The notes under the pieces: generated by a model
Told to the model about the DNA's origin: nothing
The model's input: only the letters and a program-made list of their open reading frames with translations
Databases searched by the model: none
Shown here: positions 1 through 11,429 of the stretch, piece after piece
How positions within the stretch are numbered: position 1 is the first letter of the stretch
Layout: each line of letters opens with the position of its first letter
Assembly (NCBI GenBank): GCA_035236585.1
Contig: CP141135.1
Span: 73,261,057-73,325,056, forward strand
Length of the DNA stretch: 64,000 bases
Reading direction: 5' to 3'
Source: Warburgia ugandensis
Lineage: Eukaryota > Streptophyta > Magnoliopsida > Canellales > Canellaceae
Position numbers and translations under genes: made by a program

Positions 1-640
1 ATGTGTATTAAGTTTAGTTTTTTTACTCCATCTTGGAATTATTTGTAATGTATATGTGTCCATATATGTATATGTATATAACAATATACATATAAAAATT
101 AGTAGGGGGAGTGTGTCCATATAAAAATTATTTGGAATGTATATGTATATAACAATATATACAGATACTTGTCTTGATAAAACCTCAACAATATCTAGAG
201 TTTGAAAACAAAAAAAACTACAAAATTAATAAGTAAAAGGCTAATAAGTACAAAATTGTGTCGCTGAAGGTGGCTTTGGTGGATGGTTGGTAGCTTAAGC
301 TGGTGTTGGCAGGAAGAGAAAATGAAGTGGAATGCCTGACTTGCAAAATTTCCGAGCAGGAAAGCAACTTCAGCAGATCTTTCAGTAGGCATTGGATCAT
401 AGATCTCTGTTTGTATACACATTCTTCCATGAACACCAATCCCAACTGTGGAGAGTTGATGGTGTATGATAAGCTTCCCTCATCGTGGTGGAAACTGCAA
501 GCCATTGTATTCTGCTTTCCTGTGTTCTTCTCCTGGTTCATGTTTGTAGATATGCATGGCTGAGTTATTTGTGCTGGGCGAGAACTTGGAAATGCCATGA
601 ACGGGGTTGAAGTCAGCATTGTTCTTTCTACCGACAATAG
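1..640. other. AT-rich spacer and 3' flank of the PPR gene
   Basis: No gene is supported here. Positions 36-170 hold an AT-rich direct duplication (two versions of a block ending in tatgtatataacaatata). The part nearest 640 is presumably the 3' UTR of the minus-strand PPR gene. Open frames here are short and show no recognisable domain. Confidence 0.5.
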
Positions 641-2572
641 TCACCAATAATCTTTGCAGGAACAGGATCCATCTCTGAACAAATGAAATCGACTGCGATC
701 CCTCAGAACAATCTCCCATCTGTACACTTTGGAGATCAGCTTCATTACAATATGACAATCTCTACACACTCTTAGATTCTTCACAATCCTTATCGTGCTT
801 CCATGGCACAATCTCCCCATGCCAAAAGCAACTGCAAGCTTCTCGCTGTGACTTTTAACTGCATCCTCCTTCTCTTCCTCCTCTATATCATGCAATACAC
901 TCCTTACCTCTGGAACATAACCTTCAACTTTCAGGGCCGACATGATCTCTTTCAGCTTCTTGTGAGCCTCTTCTGTAACACCATTAGATCTGTCACCAAC
1001 TACAAAGCGATACATGACTTTGTCAACTTCTATCATGCTCCAGCCAGGTGTTTTCCTCATGTTCTGGTTAGTCATTGAACCCCTCACAGTGGCAGCATCC
1101 TTCCACTTTCCTGCTACAGCATAGATATTCGACAGAAGAACATAATCGCCTGAATCGTTGGGCTCAAGCTCAGAGAGTCTGTTTTTCACCTTCTCTGCCA
1201 ACTTAACCTCACCATGGATGCTGCATGCCCCAAGCAGTGTTCTCCAGATGATCGCATTGGGCTCCATAGGCATTGCAGTTATGAACTTGTAAGCTTCATT
1301 AAGCAGACCCGCCCGCCCATAGATATCGACCATACATCCATAATGTTCCATTGAATGCTCAATCCCATATATTTCTTTCATTTTATGGAAGTATTCACAT
1401 CCTTGCTTTACCAATCCAGAATGGCTGCAAGCATACAGGATTGAAATGAATGCGATGCCATCAGGTCTTGTTCCTGAAGACTCCATCTCTCGGAAAAGTT
1501 CTATCGTTTCCTTGCCATAGCCGTGCATTGCAAGCCCTGCCATCATTGAAGTCCATGAAACTATACTCTTCTCCTTCATCTGATTGAAAATCAGACGAGC
1601 CATGTTAATGTTTCCACATTTGGCATATGTATCCAGAAGGGCATTGCTTACTGAAATAATCCTAATAAACCCGGCTTTCTCTACATACCCATGTAAGATT
1701 TTCCCAAACTCAAATGCCCCAGCCTGCGCAAATGCTGAAAGAACTCCGGTCAGACTCACTTCATTTGGCCCCATTCCTACTCTTTGTGATTCCCGGAAAA
1801 AGCTCAAAGCATCATCCAAACAAGCATTATGAGCAAACCCGACGATCATGGTACTCCAAGAAACTGAATCCTTTGTAGGTATCTTGCCGAACAATTTCTT
1901 GGCAGGCTCTAGCTCACCGGCTTTCATGTACCCTGCAAGCATGATATTCCAAGATGTCAAATTGCGCCAAGGCATCTGATTGAACAGCAATTCAGCACTC
2001 TTCACATCATCACATCTGAAACAGGAAGTGACGACGGCATTCCATGCTACGACATTGGGATGCGGCATTTCATCGAAGACTTTCCTTGCTGAAGTAGCCT
2101 CACCACATTCCGCATACATACTAACCAGTGTTGTCTGAACAAAGAGATGGGTATCAAAGCCATGGGGAATGGACTGACAATGGAGTTGAACTCCAGCAGT
2201 TAGGGACCTGAAATTCGCGGCAGCTTTCAGAATGAATGCAAAGGAGAAACTATCGGGACGCATTGATCGACATCTCATCTGGGTATACGTGAGGAGAGAA
2301 TGGTGGGGGCAATCGGATTCGGAAAGGCCACGAATGAGGGTGTTGTACATAAAGACATCAGGGGAAGAGATGAAGGTGAAAAGGCGGCAAGCATAGTTGA
2401 TGGAATCAGGAATAGCGGGAATAGTGGCCGCTGATAAGAGGAGTATCTGCCCTATGACGAAGGGGTCGTCGTCGAGCCCGGTTTTGAAGGTGTAGGCATG
2501 AATTTGCTTGAGTTTTGTGAAGGTTTTACAGCCTCTTAGCAAGCAGATGCAGAGCTGTAAGCTGCTGCTCAT
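641..2572 (-). CDS. PPR protein, E/DYW subclass (organellar RNA C-to-U editing factor)
   Basis: Single-exon gene of 643 residues, intact from ATG to stop; plant PPR genes are commonly intronless. An array of PLS-type PPR motifs fills roughly residues 70-440 (for example ...[11 protein letters not shown]..., ...[12 protein letters not shown]...). E-type motifs follow (...[14 protein letters not shown]...), then a PG box (PGWSMIEV) and a C-terminal DYW deaminase domain. The deaminase zinc and active-site residues are present: HSEK beginning at residue 575, CRDCH at 603-607, and the terminal CSCKDYW. Proteins of this class bind one or a few sites in chloroplast or mitochondrial RNA through the PPR code and deaminate a cytidine. 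From memory it closely resembles Arabidopsis At1g74630, which suggests an ortholog. The N-terminus ([15 protein letters not shown]) is a weak targeting signal by eye, so the organelle is undetermined. The start is the first ATG in frame and fits the family. Confidence 0.95.
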   Translation of the reverse strand: MSSSLQLCICLLRGCKTFTKLKQIHAYTFKTGLDDDPFVIGQILLLSAATIPAIPDSINYACRLFTFISSPDVFMYNTLIRGLSESDCPHHSLLTYTQMRCRSMRPDSFSFAFILKAAANFRSLTAGVQLHCQSIPHGFDTHLFVQTTLVSMYAECGEATSARKVFDEMPHPNVVAWNAVVTSCFRCDDVKSAELLFNQMPWRNLTSWNIMLAGYMKAGELEPAKKLFGKIPTKDSVSWSTMIVGFAHNACLDDALSFFRESQRVGMGPNEVSLTGVLSAFAQAGAFEFGKILHGYVEKAGFIRIISVSNALLDTYAKCGNINMARLIFNQMKEKSIVSWTSMMAGLAMHGYGKETIELFREMESSGTRPDGIAFISILYACSHSGLVKQGCEYFHKMKEIYGIEHSMEHYGCMVDIYGRAGLLNEAYKFITAMPMEPNAIIWRTLLGACSIHGEVKLAEKVKNRLSELEPNDSGDYVLLSNIYAVAGKWKDAATVRGSMTNQNMRKTPGWSMIEVDKVMYRFVVGDRSNGVTEEAHKKLKEIMSALKVEGYVPEVRSVLHDIEEEEKEDAVKSHSEKLAVAFGMGRLCHGSTIRIVKNLRVCRDCHIVMKLISKVYRWEIVLRDRSRFHLFRDGSCSCKDYW

Positions 2573-3537
2573 TGCCTTCAGTCTTAATGGATGTTCTCTT
2601 TGAATTAGAAGTAGCCGTTGAGTTTATATGGAGAGTAGGGGTATTGTGGTAATTTGACGATGCTTCGCGCAATATGGCTTTTGGGCCTACTGGGCCACCA
2701 ACTTTGAGGCATTTAAATCAGAACGGTTAATATAGAGTTGTATGTGGTTATTATTGGAAAAGAGAGAGATGAAAGCCAACCTTTGTTGTTTAGGAAATAA
2801 GTGGGTGTGATATCGGATAGGTCGAGTGGGCCTACTATCTTGTGGACTTAGGGCGTGGGTAATGGGTTGGGCCTGGAACTTTGGTAAATGTATGGGTAGG
2901 CCTCTGTTAAGAATTGCCCCACTAAGATTCCTTCTCTCTCTCTCAACCAAGGTATTAACTTGAAAGTATGCATATTGGGCCACTTCTTCCAATTTTTTTT
3001 AGTAAACCAAGCCATTAATTGAAGTTGAACATGTCCTAGAAAGAAGTGGGCCTAATTTGTTTACTTTTTCAAAGCAAAACTTTCCATGATAGACTCTCAC
3101 ATGAAAAAACGAACATGGCTTTTCCATTTGTAGAAAGGTAAATGTAAGCATTATTGAAGAATGACTCATTTCATTAAGGAATGCTAAGTGCACACGCAGC
3201 CTTCACACACACTCCTCTCCCTTACCAGTATTTAGTTAGCATTCTTTGATTTTGGTAAATAGCATGATTCAAGGGGCATGCTAGGGGTACACTTGCCTAT
3301 GTGTCCGCAAGTGAGGGGCACACTTGTGAAGGCTTCATGTGCAGCTAGTATTCCTCTCTCAATGATGATAGAAAGACAAGTCTCAGTAATCCTCTCTCTA
3401 TAAAGATGGAAAAACAAGTGTGTCTCTCTGGAGTCCATTCAATTCATGGAAACATACGGCAATTTAACTTACCAATTCTCTGTTGGAAAGAAAAGCTTAG
3501 AAGAGTAATCCAAGCACAATAGGCAGGCAGCCCAACT

Positions 3538-3631
3538 CAGCCTTCCCCATCCGTGGAGTCTCACAAATGGAAAGCTGAGAATGAGATGAGTAAATTGAGG
3601 GAAACAGACAGCCTTCCCGACCATGGGGTCT

Positions 3632-3679
<48 letters not shown>

Positions 3680-3778
3680 CATCAGCCAAGTAAATGAAAG
3701 ATTACACAGCCTTCCCCGTCATGCAGTCTCATGATTGGAAAGCTGATTTTGAGTCGAGTAAATTACGGGTAACAGACA
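3538..3778. repeat. Three degenerate tandem units containing a GA microsatellite
   Basis: Units begin at 3538, 3608 and 3707 with cagccttccc. The first and third share tctca...ggaaagctga...gagtaaatt...aacagac. The middle one is interrupted by (GA)n at 3633-3676. It lies about 330 bp upstream of the small gene at 4107. Confidence 0.55.
3633..3676. repeat. (AG)n microsatellite
   Basis: Pure AG dinucleotide run of about 22 repeats. Confidence 0.95.
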
Positions 3779-4059
3779 TGCATGCTTGTCTCAACTTTCT
3801 CGTCCATTTATTCTCATCCTCGGAAATACAAGAATTTAAGGAAATGATGCAAGGAGAGAGGGTTGGAGAGAGGGTGGTTGTTCCTGCAGAGCAAAATGGA
3901 TGGATAGAAATAAAATAGGAAAGATTGGAGATGATTGCAATCATTTCTCCCTAAAGTGTTGGAAGGGAAATCCTTTTTATGTATAGTATAGCCATTCTTT
4001 CTATTCCTCAGGTTGGTCTTCTTAAACTAAGAAAACGCCGAGTCAACTGCAAAAACCCA

Positions 4060-4066
4060 TATATAG
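4060..4066 (+). promoter_or_regulatory. Candidate TATA box of the small basic protein gene
   Basis: TATATAG lies about 40 bp before the ATG at 4107, which would place transcription start near 4090. It is a sequence match only. Confidence 0.4.
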
Positions 4067-4106
4067 AGAATCACTTCCCCATCCTTGCCACAAAATTGTT
4101 CTGTTC

Positions 4107-4659
4107 ATGGAGAGCTACACAATGTATGATGTTCTAAGTGATAGTTGGGTGATACAATTTAGATCTGTTATCACTCCAAGGCAGAGTCTTCCTTATGAAC
4201 TTGACAGCAACATTACGCCACTGTCGTACTCATCATCTCCACTATCAAACTCATCGGCACAATCAAACTCCTCGGAGAACTCAGCAAATGTGATTCCAAC
4301 AAGTTCAGGTCAGCACCATTTTCTGAAAAAGAGTTGGAAGTTCTTCACAAAGAGGAGCTTAAAATGGTATAAGAAATGTTTTGCAGCCAAAGAGTTCAAG
4401 GATTTCTACAATCCAGATAGAGAGCAGAAGCCGACAGGCCTGTATTATAGTGGCATGTCTGTGGAGGAACGTGATGAGAAACTTAAAGAGGTCATTAACT
4501 ACTGCAGAAGTCAATGGGAAGGTATCCTTGTCATCTCATTTTCTAGTTAAATATTTGTGTTTTCATAGTTTCAAGTAAGAAATGGTAGCTTAATGTCTGT
4601 TCTTCTCTTTTGCAGGTATTAGTTCACTAAAAGAGCCTTCTCCTTGCAGGACTCTCTAG
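4107..4659 (+). CDS. Small serine-rich/basic protein, possibly MAKR6-like
   Basis: Two-exon model: 4107-4521 and 4616-4659, with a 94-bp GT-AG intron (GTATCC...TTTTGCAG). The coding length of 459 bp is divisible by three and gives 152 residues. The track through the first exon alone would read into the intron; splicing instead gives the ending ...WEGISSLKEPSPCRTL. Visible order: an N-terminal segment with a SDSW tract, a serine-rich low-complexity stretch (about residues 36-70), a lysine/arginine-rich block (KKSWKFFTKRSLKWYKK, about 75-91), then an acidic-helical C-terminal part ending in EVINYCRSQW. This layout recalls probable membrane-associated kinase regulators of the MAKR6 type, in which a basic patch binds the plasma membrane and the tail has an (A/E)xxxCK/R motif. 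That is a weak resemblance from memory. It converges tail-to-tail with the hydrolase-fold gene (stop at 5141). Confidence 0.55.
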
Positions 4660-5140
4660 AAAAACATCATCACTTGAATGGTGGTTTGATTCTATTTCAA
4701 TAGCTTCCTCAAACTGCAGTGCGGCCCTGCAAAGTTGTTTCTCTTTAATGCTCGACAGCCACGACTATGTTGCAGTTGGTTTAGTTTCAGACATCTCAGG
4801 CCGATCATGAATGCAGAAAAAGCTACTTGTTAGAGAGGAGTCTAAAGTAGTTTCCTGTATATAGGAAAATCTCTGCCCAAGATGTAAGGTTCATGCACAC
4901 TGTGCCCTTTCTCATAGAAGTCTGGCCATTACAGGAAAAGAAAATGCAGAAAAGGCTACTTAAGAAACAGAACGATGAATTCAGAGTCCAGTTCTCAGAA
5001 AAGTTCTGCGATGAGAATCAGACACCAGAATTTGCAATCACAGTTATGTTGTAGATTATTTCCTTTGTAATTTTTCATCTAAAGAGTTACAGCCATGTCT
5101 ACATAATGCAGAAGAAGAAAAATGACAATGCACTACTACT

Positions 5141-7842
5141 CTAGCTCTTTGATTTGTTGATATCCTGCAAGAAGTTGTACAGTTCTTCTGCAACAATTGC
5201 AGGATATTCCTCTTGTGGAAGAAGTGCCCCTGGTACCTCGACAAATTTGCTGACCCCTGGGGCTCCCTTCAGAGCATCCATCTCAGCTTTTGACCTCTTG
5301 GGTGCACTTGCTGTTGACACAACTAGGACTGCTGTCTTCCCCTGCATACTTGCAAACAAATCAAGAAACTCTTCCCGTGATGTAACAGGATCGAGAAGCC
5401 CAGTTAAGAAAGCAGCTGGTGCATACCTAGCACCCTTACATTTTGTCAGAGCATATCTGCTCTCAACTATGCTTGGTGTCACATTTTCTGGATTAGCATA
5501 GACATGTGATTTGTACTGGGATTGTATGGCTTTCTCATTACTGACAAGCATGTTATACATCATCCAGCCCAGCACAGGTGCTTTTAGGGTGCCTCTCAAG
5601 AGCCCGTACCTGTAACTTGTTAATCGTCAGAGAATTATTGAGTTTGCAAACCAGCGTTTAAAAGCTAGCAAATTTGATTTTCCCTTCTGTTTCTACATTT
5701 GATTTGGTACACAGAAAAACCAAGTAAATATAGCCACCAAACTCTGCAAATAGGTTAGAAATTGTTCTGTGCATGATACATCCTTCAAAACCAGCAACTC
5801 ATTAATTCAGAAGAGGGTATTTTTAGACCATCATATACCTTGATTCCATTTCAGAATTTCGACCAAAAACAATAGGAAGGGGACCAGCCCAAGTAGGTGC
5901 AACTGCAGCAATTGCAGATGGCTGCAGTAAACCTTTTTGGGTTGCACGAAGAGCTATTGTTGCTGCATGCCCTCCCCCAAAAAGAATCAATTCATTACCT
6001 GCCCATTGAAAGTGAATGGCAATCTCTGTGAGAATTGGAAGACACATCTAGAACCCAGACGAATATGTATCAACAAGACCTTAGATACCCGAACAGATAA
6101 TGACAGTTAATGATAAAAAACTGCAAGAAATGATTGCATACCACATAGCATCGCTGAGTGCATTTTGCAATCAGAATTATTTACTGTCAGGGGAACTAAT
6201 CAAATGAATCTGATTGGTAAATAAGAACTGTAAATGATAGAGAAAAAATATTTAATGGAGAAACACAATGAGGTAACAAGTATAAATAGCATCAAACACA
6301 ATAATTAGCTCCAAAAATATCTATTCAGATGCCATGATTTCCATCCCCATCTGAACAGTGTGAGTATCAAAAGGACATAAATATGCAGGGTTCATACATA
6401 AATAAGCATGTAAACAAAAAGACTGCTGAAGTAAATTGTTGGACATAAACCATGACATGATGATAAATTACAAGCTCAAACGGTTACATACCAAGAGCAA
6501 ACGGAACTGTAGCATTATTGGCTTGCTTTCTAAAAAAATTGTTTTCACAACTTCAAGTTATTGAGGAAACGCATACTGAGATTGAGGATGAATCTACATT
6601 AAGTTCTTCATCCAGAAATTAGTGAACTAAGTCTCCAATTACTTCGGAAGTAGCTAACAAGCACAGCATATCTAGTGGTTAGTTCAGGTATCAATACAGA
6701 ACTGTTTAGGGCGATAACATTTCCTCCAAATTGTTTAGAGATGAACGGATAAGACTCAATTACAAGGAAACTTGGAACTGTAAGCATGTATTCGTTTGTG
6801 CTGAATCCCACTTATCAAAGAAGAAAGTAGTAGTAAAGGATTTCTGTTCACCTGAGCAGCTCAAAGGACCATTTGCTGCATTTATAAATTCAACCAAAAA
6901 CTTCTCCATAACATCTGCAGTGTAATCAATCAATGGCCTATCAGAATAACCCAAACCAGGCCAATCTACAATAGTGGCACGCCAATTGATTTGCCCTCTT
7001 TGCTTCACAATATCTTTAGCAACTGCTCTCCATTCTTCGACAGTACTAACATCCGAAATTGTCGGTATCATAAGAATATTCTTCTGAGGCTCGCAGCTAT
7101 CACCCTCATGTTCTTCATAGTAGACATTAACAGACTTATCTTGAAATTTCCATTCCCACCTACCAGTCTGAAATCAAGCAGAAACAGTTATACCAAATGA
7201 AGTACCAACACTCTAGACTAATCAAAGTAGAACGGAATGCTAACCAATGTAAAGCATTCGAATTCTGCATATCGTTGGTGAATTGCTAATATTAAATTGA
7301 CCCACAATTCAGTGAAGTATTTGTGAGTGATTAAGGATCAATATGTTATACCCTAATTTAGAACACATCTACTTCCTGTAAGTTCATCAACAACCAAACA
7401 CTTTCTTCAAGTAATTCAAAAATCAATTAAGTCAACACTCGTTAGATTCCTAGTTTGATCTGGTGACATTGCCAAATGGTTGGTTCATTGATTTCAGAAA
7501 TTTTACAGCGGAAAACAATCCCCACCATAGAACCCAGATCAAAATCATTTTCTAAAACAGAACCCATATTTCCAAATGAAGAAAACAATCTTCCTACTAT
7601 TAGATAGACAATCAGAGAACAAAGGGACATGAGGAGACATCTATTAGTTTCAGAAACCAATTTACCTTGGATGGAATAGATGGCGTTTCAAGTGCAGCAA
7701 CATTAGGAGAATCCAGAGAAGTAGAGAAAGATTTGATTGTCAGGGATCTTCGAATCGATAGATTTGTAAACGAAAGCGAGGGGGATCTATGGGATATTCC
7801 TGGGAAAGTGGGGCAGAGATAGAAAGTTGCAGAGAAAGCCAT
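5141..7842 (-). CDS. Plastid-type alpha/beta-hydrolase-fold protein, catalytic triad apparently absent
   Basis: Four exons on the minus strand: 7666-7842, 6852-7167, 5839-5998 and 5141-5609. All introns have GT-AG borders and the exons total 1122 bp (373 residues). Phases agree: phase 0 after exon 1, one base carried over from exon 2 (giving Gly165), two from exon 3. Exon 1 encodes a serine/threonine-rich, acid-poor leader of about 59 residues typical of a chloroplast transit peptide. The fold signature DWPGLGYSDRP lies in exon 2. The nucleophile-elbow position in exon 3 reads LILFGGGHAAT (about 169-178) instead of GxSxG. Near the C-terminus the usual GH motif reads PGALLPQEEYP (344-354), with no histidine. 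I therefore infer a non-catalytic scaffold or ligand-binding member of the superfamily. Substrate and partners are unknown. It could be a known plant clade annotated only as alpha/beta-hydrolases superfamily. Confidence 0.88.
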
Positions 7843-8688
7843 GAAAGCTGGAGGCTAAGAGTTACTGTTGGGGCGTGAGGTGCAATGAAACTGTTGAATC
7901 CATTTCAGATATTTTTGTTTCCTTTCCTCCAACTCTATTTTTTTTTTTTTTTCTCTGACTTGCATTGTTTTAGGTGTTGAATATCTGGCCTTCGTAAGTC
8001 CAAGTATAAGACCCCACACCACTGGCTTTGGCTTGGAGTCAGTCAAGTATCAAACCATGGATGTGGCTGCGTTTGGGTGGATGATCTGGACCGTCCATAT
8101 GATGTACTTATCATAGATGTCCAATGCTGTGAGCTTTGAATATATCGAGATGATCCCAGCCTTCTGATCTTATGGATAGAATCAAATGAACGGTGTACAT
8201 ATATGGCATGGCTGTTGAGAGGGTCAGCTGATAAGCCTGTTGGACTGTTAAGGCTCTTAATTGCAACTAACAAGAAGAAGTGTGGTTCAGCTTGGACCCT
8301 GTTGGTTCTACATTGCAAGTGCCAATTCAATCATTCAAAGGAAAATGTAAGGTTGGGATTGACTTCAGTTAAATAATTAATTAGTGAAAAATGGAGTTGT
8401 ATTTCCCAATGTGTAATATATGATGGTAAGACGGGTGCGCGTAAGAGAAAAGGAGGCAAGAGAGGGAGGATTTCTAACATGGAAGGGATTCCATGGCTTG
8501 CCATTGGAAAAAATGCGTGCGGGGCCATCACTCATATTTTTTCAATGATCCAAACCGACAGTTGACCTTTCATTTCACAATCCAAAAGATTTAAGGGGCA
8601 TGGTCATTGGAAACATATAAGTGGTGGCCCAGCGAGCATTTTTTTCAGTGAAAGGCCATCAAAAGTTTTTCATGGTAGAAATTCTAGA

Positions 8689-8690
<2 letters not shown>
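7843..8690. other. Intergenic spacer, promoter side of the hydrolase-fold gene
   Basis: No gene is seen. It holds a poly-T tract near 7938-7952 and otherwise mixed sequence. Confidence 0.4.

Positions 8691-8691
<1 letters not shown>

Positions 8692-8755
<64 letters not shown>
8692..8755. repeat. (GA)n microsatellite
   Basis: About 32 uninterrupted GA repeats; the glutamate/arginine run they would encode is not a protein. Confidence 0.95.
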
Positions 8756-8758
<3 letters not shown>

Positions 8759-9732
8759 TTTTCAGTAGTCAAAAGGTGCAGCCAATACTTAAGTATAACT
8801 GCACTGCACAGCAACTTTTCTGCTCATTGCAATTCTAACAGACAAATTCGGTTTCCTCTGCGTCCACAAATGCAACCAGAGAGATCGATCTTTGACGATT
8901 GAAGGATCTATACCCACAGATACTGCATTCCTCTAAGGATCCCAAATTTTCCACCAATAGGAATGGCAGCATATTGGAATTACACACCAGAGGAAATGAA
9001 AGCAAGAGAAAGCCAAAATCTTTCTCTCTAAAGTTGATAGTGGATTTGCCAAAGTACCGCAAGCTAAGCTTTGATTGAACTTCTGTCTCTACGTTGGCTG
9101 TGTGGATTGGTATCTTGGGATTGATCAAGAGATTATGATCACTAGATGAGGACGGGGTCAGCTAACCGAAGGGACTATCAAATGCAAGATACCATTATGG
9201 GGCACACCAAGTGATGAAGGATCTAGGTCATACCATCGAAAACAAGGCTAGCACTGATAAATGACGGGTCAAAAACTGTTACTCGCACACGAAATTTAGA
9301 CATTTTTGAAACGAAAAATGAAAAGAAAAAGTTAAAAAAAATGGAAGTAAAAGATGATATTATGTTGGATCCTGGACATTGGATAGCCACCTCTCCCTTA
9401 TGAATATAGGATAAACCAGTGCAAGGTGGAGAGAAGAAAAAATGAATTTCTCCAGAGAACCGAAGCAACCAGCGTTCCGTGCCACTAAAGTCCCTCCTGC
9501 TACTTCACAGGCATCTTTGTGAACCCAAGCAAAAGAATTGAAGATGCCAATGGATGAGATCTTTGCTGCATGACTTACCTAATATAGGACCTAGAAAATG
9601 AATGCTTTGGATCACCAAAATAGGCTTGTATCTATTTCTTTATCTTGCCGTGCTATTGTCTGATCAACAATATAGGACTTCAGAATTAACAGACAATTTA
9701 GCAAGTTTATCTGCCACAAAATTAGAAGGAAA
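8756..9732. other. Intergenic spacer
   Basis: I see no gene, RNA or recognisable mobile element in this stretch. Open frames are short and lack domains. Confidence 0.4.
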
Positions 9733-9900
9733 GCTTTGGCTTTACGGTAGAGTTGTCATCATGTGACCTTGAGGTCATGGGTTTGAGTTGTGGAAATAGC
9801 CTCTTACAATGCAAGATAAGGCTGTACTATAGACCCTTTGTGGTCTACCCCTTTCCTGGACCTGCGTATGCAAGAGCTTTGCACACCGGGCTGCCATTTT
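9733..9900 (+). mobile_element. Au SINE
   Basis: Matches the plant Au SINE layout: a tRNA-like head with a box-B-like segment (ggtcatgggtttgag), then the family body gcaagataaggctgtacta, tagaccctttgtggtct, and the 3' end gcacaccgggctgcc. The sequence is somewhat decayed. These elements are copied from RNA polymerase III transcripts by LINE enzymes. Confidence 0.8.
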
Positions 9901-10193
9901 ATATGACGAAAGTAGACGCTCACAAAAGAGAAGCTAGGTGATAGAGCTCAATTTCATCTGAAGAGTCACGATTGGTTCTTTGCCTTTTCTAAAGTAGTTT
10001 GGTTTATTGTGTTTGATTTCGATTTGAGTCTCCTACAACCTATAAGTCAGAGATAGCCAACTGTTTAGCAAGCTTCAAACCTTAGTAATGCTTCCCATTC
10101 AGCCAGGTTATCGAAATTTGAAGCCTGAATCAAATGACTATATGACAACTTGTTTGTGGAGCACCAATGCCTTCTAGAGCAATGGCGTAATAT

Positions 10194-10284
10194 TGAGGAT
10201 AGATATGATAAGGCATATATAATCTACTTCGTCCTGCAGTTTTGAGTTTGTTTAACGTTGATTCTCTTGAAACTCTTGATAGGC

Positions 10285-10326
<42 letters not shown>

Positions 10327-10460
10327 TTTTTATCTCTTGCAGTTGCTATCCTATTGATGTTGACTATATCCAAATGTACATGGAATATTAAAATACAGTT
10401 GAACCCTTAGAATCCACACATCGTGGAAAAGGGATTTTTCTCACTCTTGGTATTGTTTAA
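10194..10460 (+). repeat. 5' LTR of the Ale-type Copia element
   Basis: Starts tgaggatagatatgataagg, which matches the start of the right LTR at 17847 (tgacaataggtatgataagg). It ends just before the tRNA-Met primer site at 10463. A CT microsatellite at 10289-10322 lies inside. The exact 3' end is uncertain. Confidence 0.65.
10289..10322. repeat. (CT)n microsatellite inside the Copia LTR
   Basis: About 17 CT repeats. Confidence 0.9.
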
Positions 10461-10462
10461 GT

Positions 10463-10474
10463 TGGTATCAGAGC
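10463..10474 (+). other. Primer-binding site (tRNA-iMet)
   Basis: TGGTATCAGAGC, the standard plant Copia primer site, immediately follows the left LTR. Confidence 0.85.
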
Positions 10475-10525
10475 GTTGAGCAATTCGTTCTCCAATGGCC
10501 CCTCAAAAACTCCTCGTCCACCTCC

Positions 10526-11234
10526 ATGACAACACCCACCCCATCCGGAAACTCACATCTTTCTACTTCTCTTCCAACCCTTTCCAACGCCCATCATTTC
10601 CTAGCAATCAAGCTGACTCCAACTAATTTTCTTCTCGGCTTTGTTGATGGTTCAATGCCATGTCCCCTCAAAACCATTCAAGTTGATGGCTGTGCTTCTC
10701 CCCCGCCGAATCATTATTCCTTAGGAGTCAAAAACTTTCCCGGCTTTGTTGATGGTTCAATGCCATGTCCCCGAAAACCAATGTAGTTGATGGCTCTGCT
10801 TCTCCCCAGCCGAATCCTTCTTATGATCATTGTATTCATTCTGATCAGCTCATTGTTAGTTGGTTGATAATTTCATTTTCTGAGAAGAATATCCCTGTTG
10901 CTGTGGGTCCCAATGCGGCAAAAGAGATTTGGAATGCAATTGATAGAACGTTTGTAATTCCTTCCAATACACGTGTCATGCAATTCCATTCACAGCTTCA
11001 ACATCTTAAGCAAGGAGATCTTTCAGTCTCTGCTTTTCTCCAACGTACAGTGTCTCTGGCTGGTGAATTAGCTGCAGTAGGACGCCCTACCTCTGCTGAT
11101 TCCAATGTTATTTTTTATAAAGGCGGAGGGCCTGACTTTAAGGACATGGTCACAGCTCTTGCTGCAAGACAAGATCCAGTCCCATACCTGGAGTTGGATA
11201 GTTTATTGGTGAGTCACGAAATTCGTTGTCTCTG
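10526..11234 (+). pseudogene. Copia gag remnant
   Basis: Two overlapping frames together carry the Ale-type capsid (UBN2-like) region: an N-terminal HHFLAIKLTPTN segment and, from about 10765, AAKEIWNAIDRTF, QLQHLKQGDLSVSAFLQ, LAGELAAVGRP and LLVSHEI. A 105-bp duplication (copies starting at 10636 and 10741 with cggctttgttgatggttcaa) repeats 35 residues and is followed by a frame break. Confidence 0.8.
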
Positions 11235-11429
11235 ATTCACTTCAGCCTATTTTGCCTGCTCCTGCCTCTACAAGTCAGAGAGCAGACCAAATGTTATGGT
11301 TGCTCAGAGAAGTCAAGGAAATGGATGAGGTCGTGGCCGTGGCCGAGCCCGAGGAGGCTGTGCTCCATATCCCACCAATCAGAACTTCCATAATACTTTC
11401 AAGCAATCCAAATGCCAAATCTGTGGCAT

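Larger units (their letters stand above)
2573..4050. other. Intergenic spacer with degenerate repeats
   Basis: No gene is seen. The left end is the probable promoter of the PPR gene. From about 3185 to 3440 there are related blocks (ctctctcaatgatgatagaaagacaagt and ctctctataaagatggaaaaacaagt types). From 3538 to 3778 three degenerate units start with cagccttccc at 3538, 3608 and 3707, and the middle one carries a GA microsatellite. Confidence 0.5.

Noticed and set aside
9733..9900. tRNA gene
   Set aside because: Only the box-B-like part of a tRNA is present, followed by an Au SINE body; no cloverleaf.
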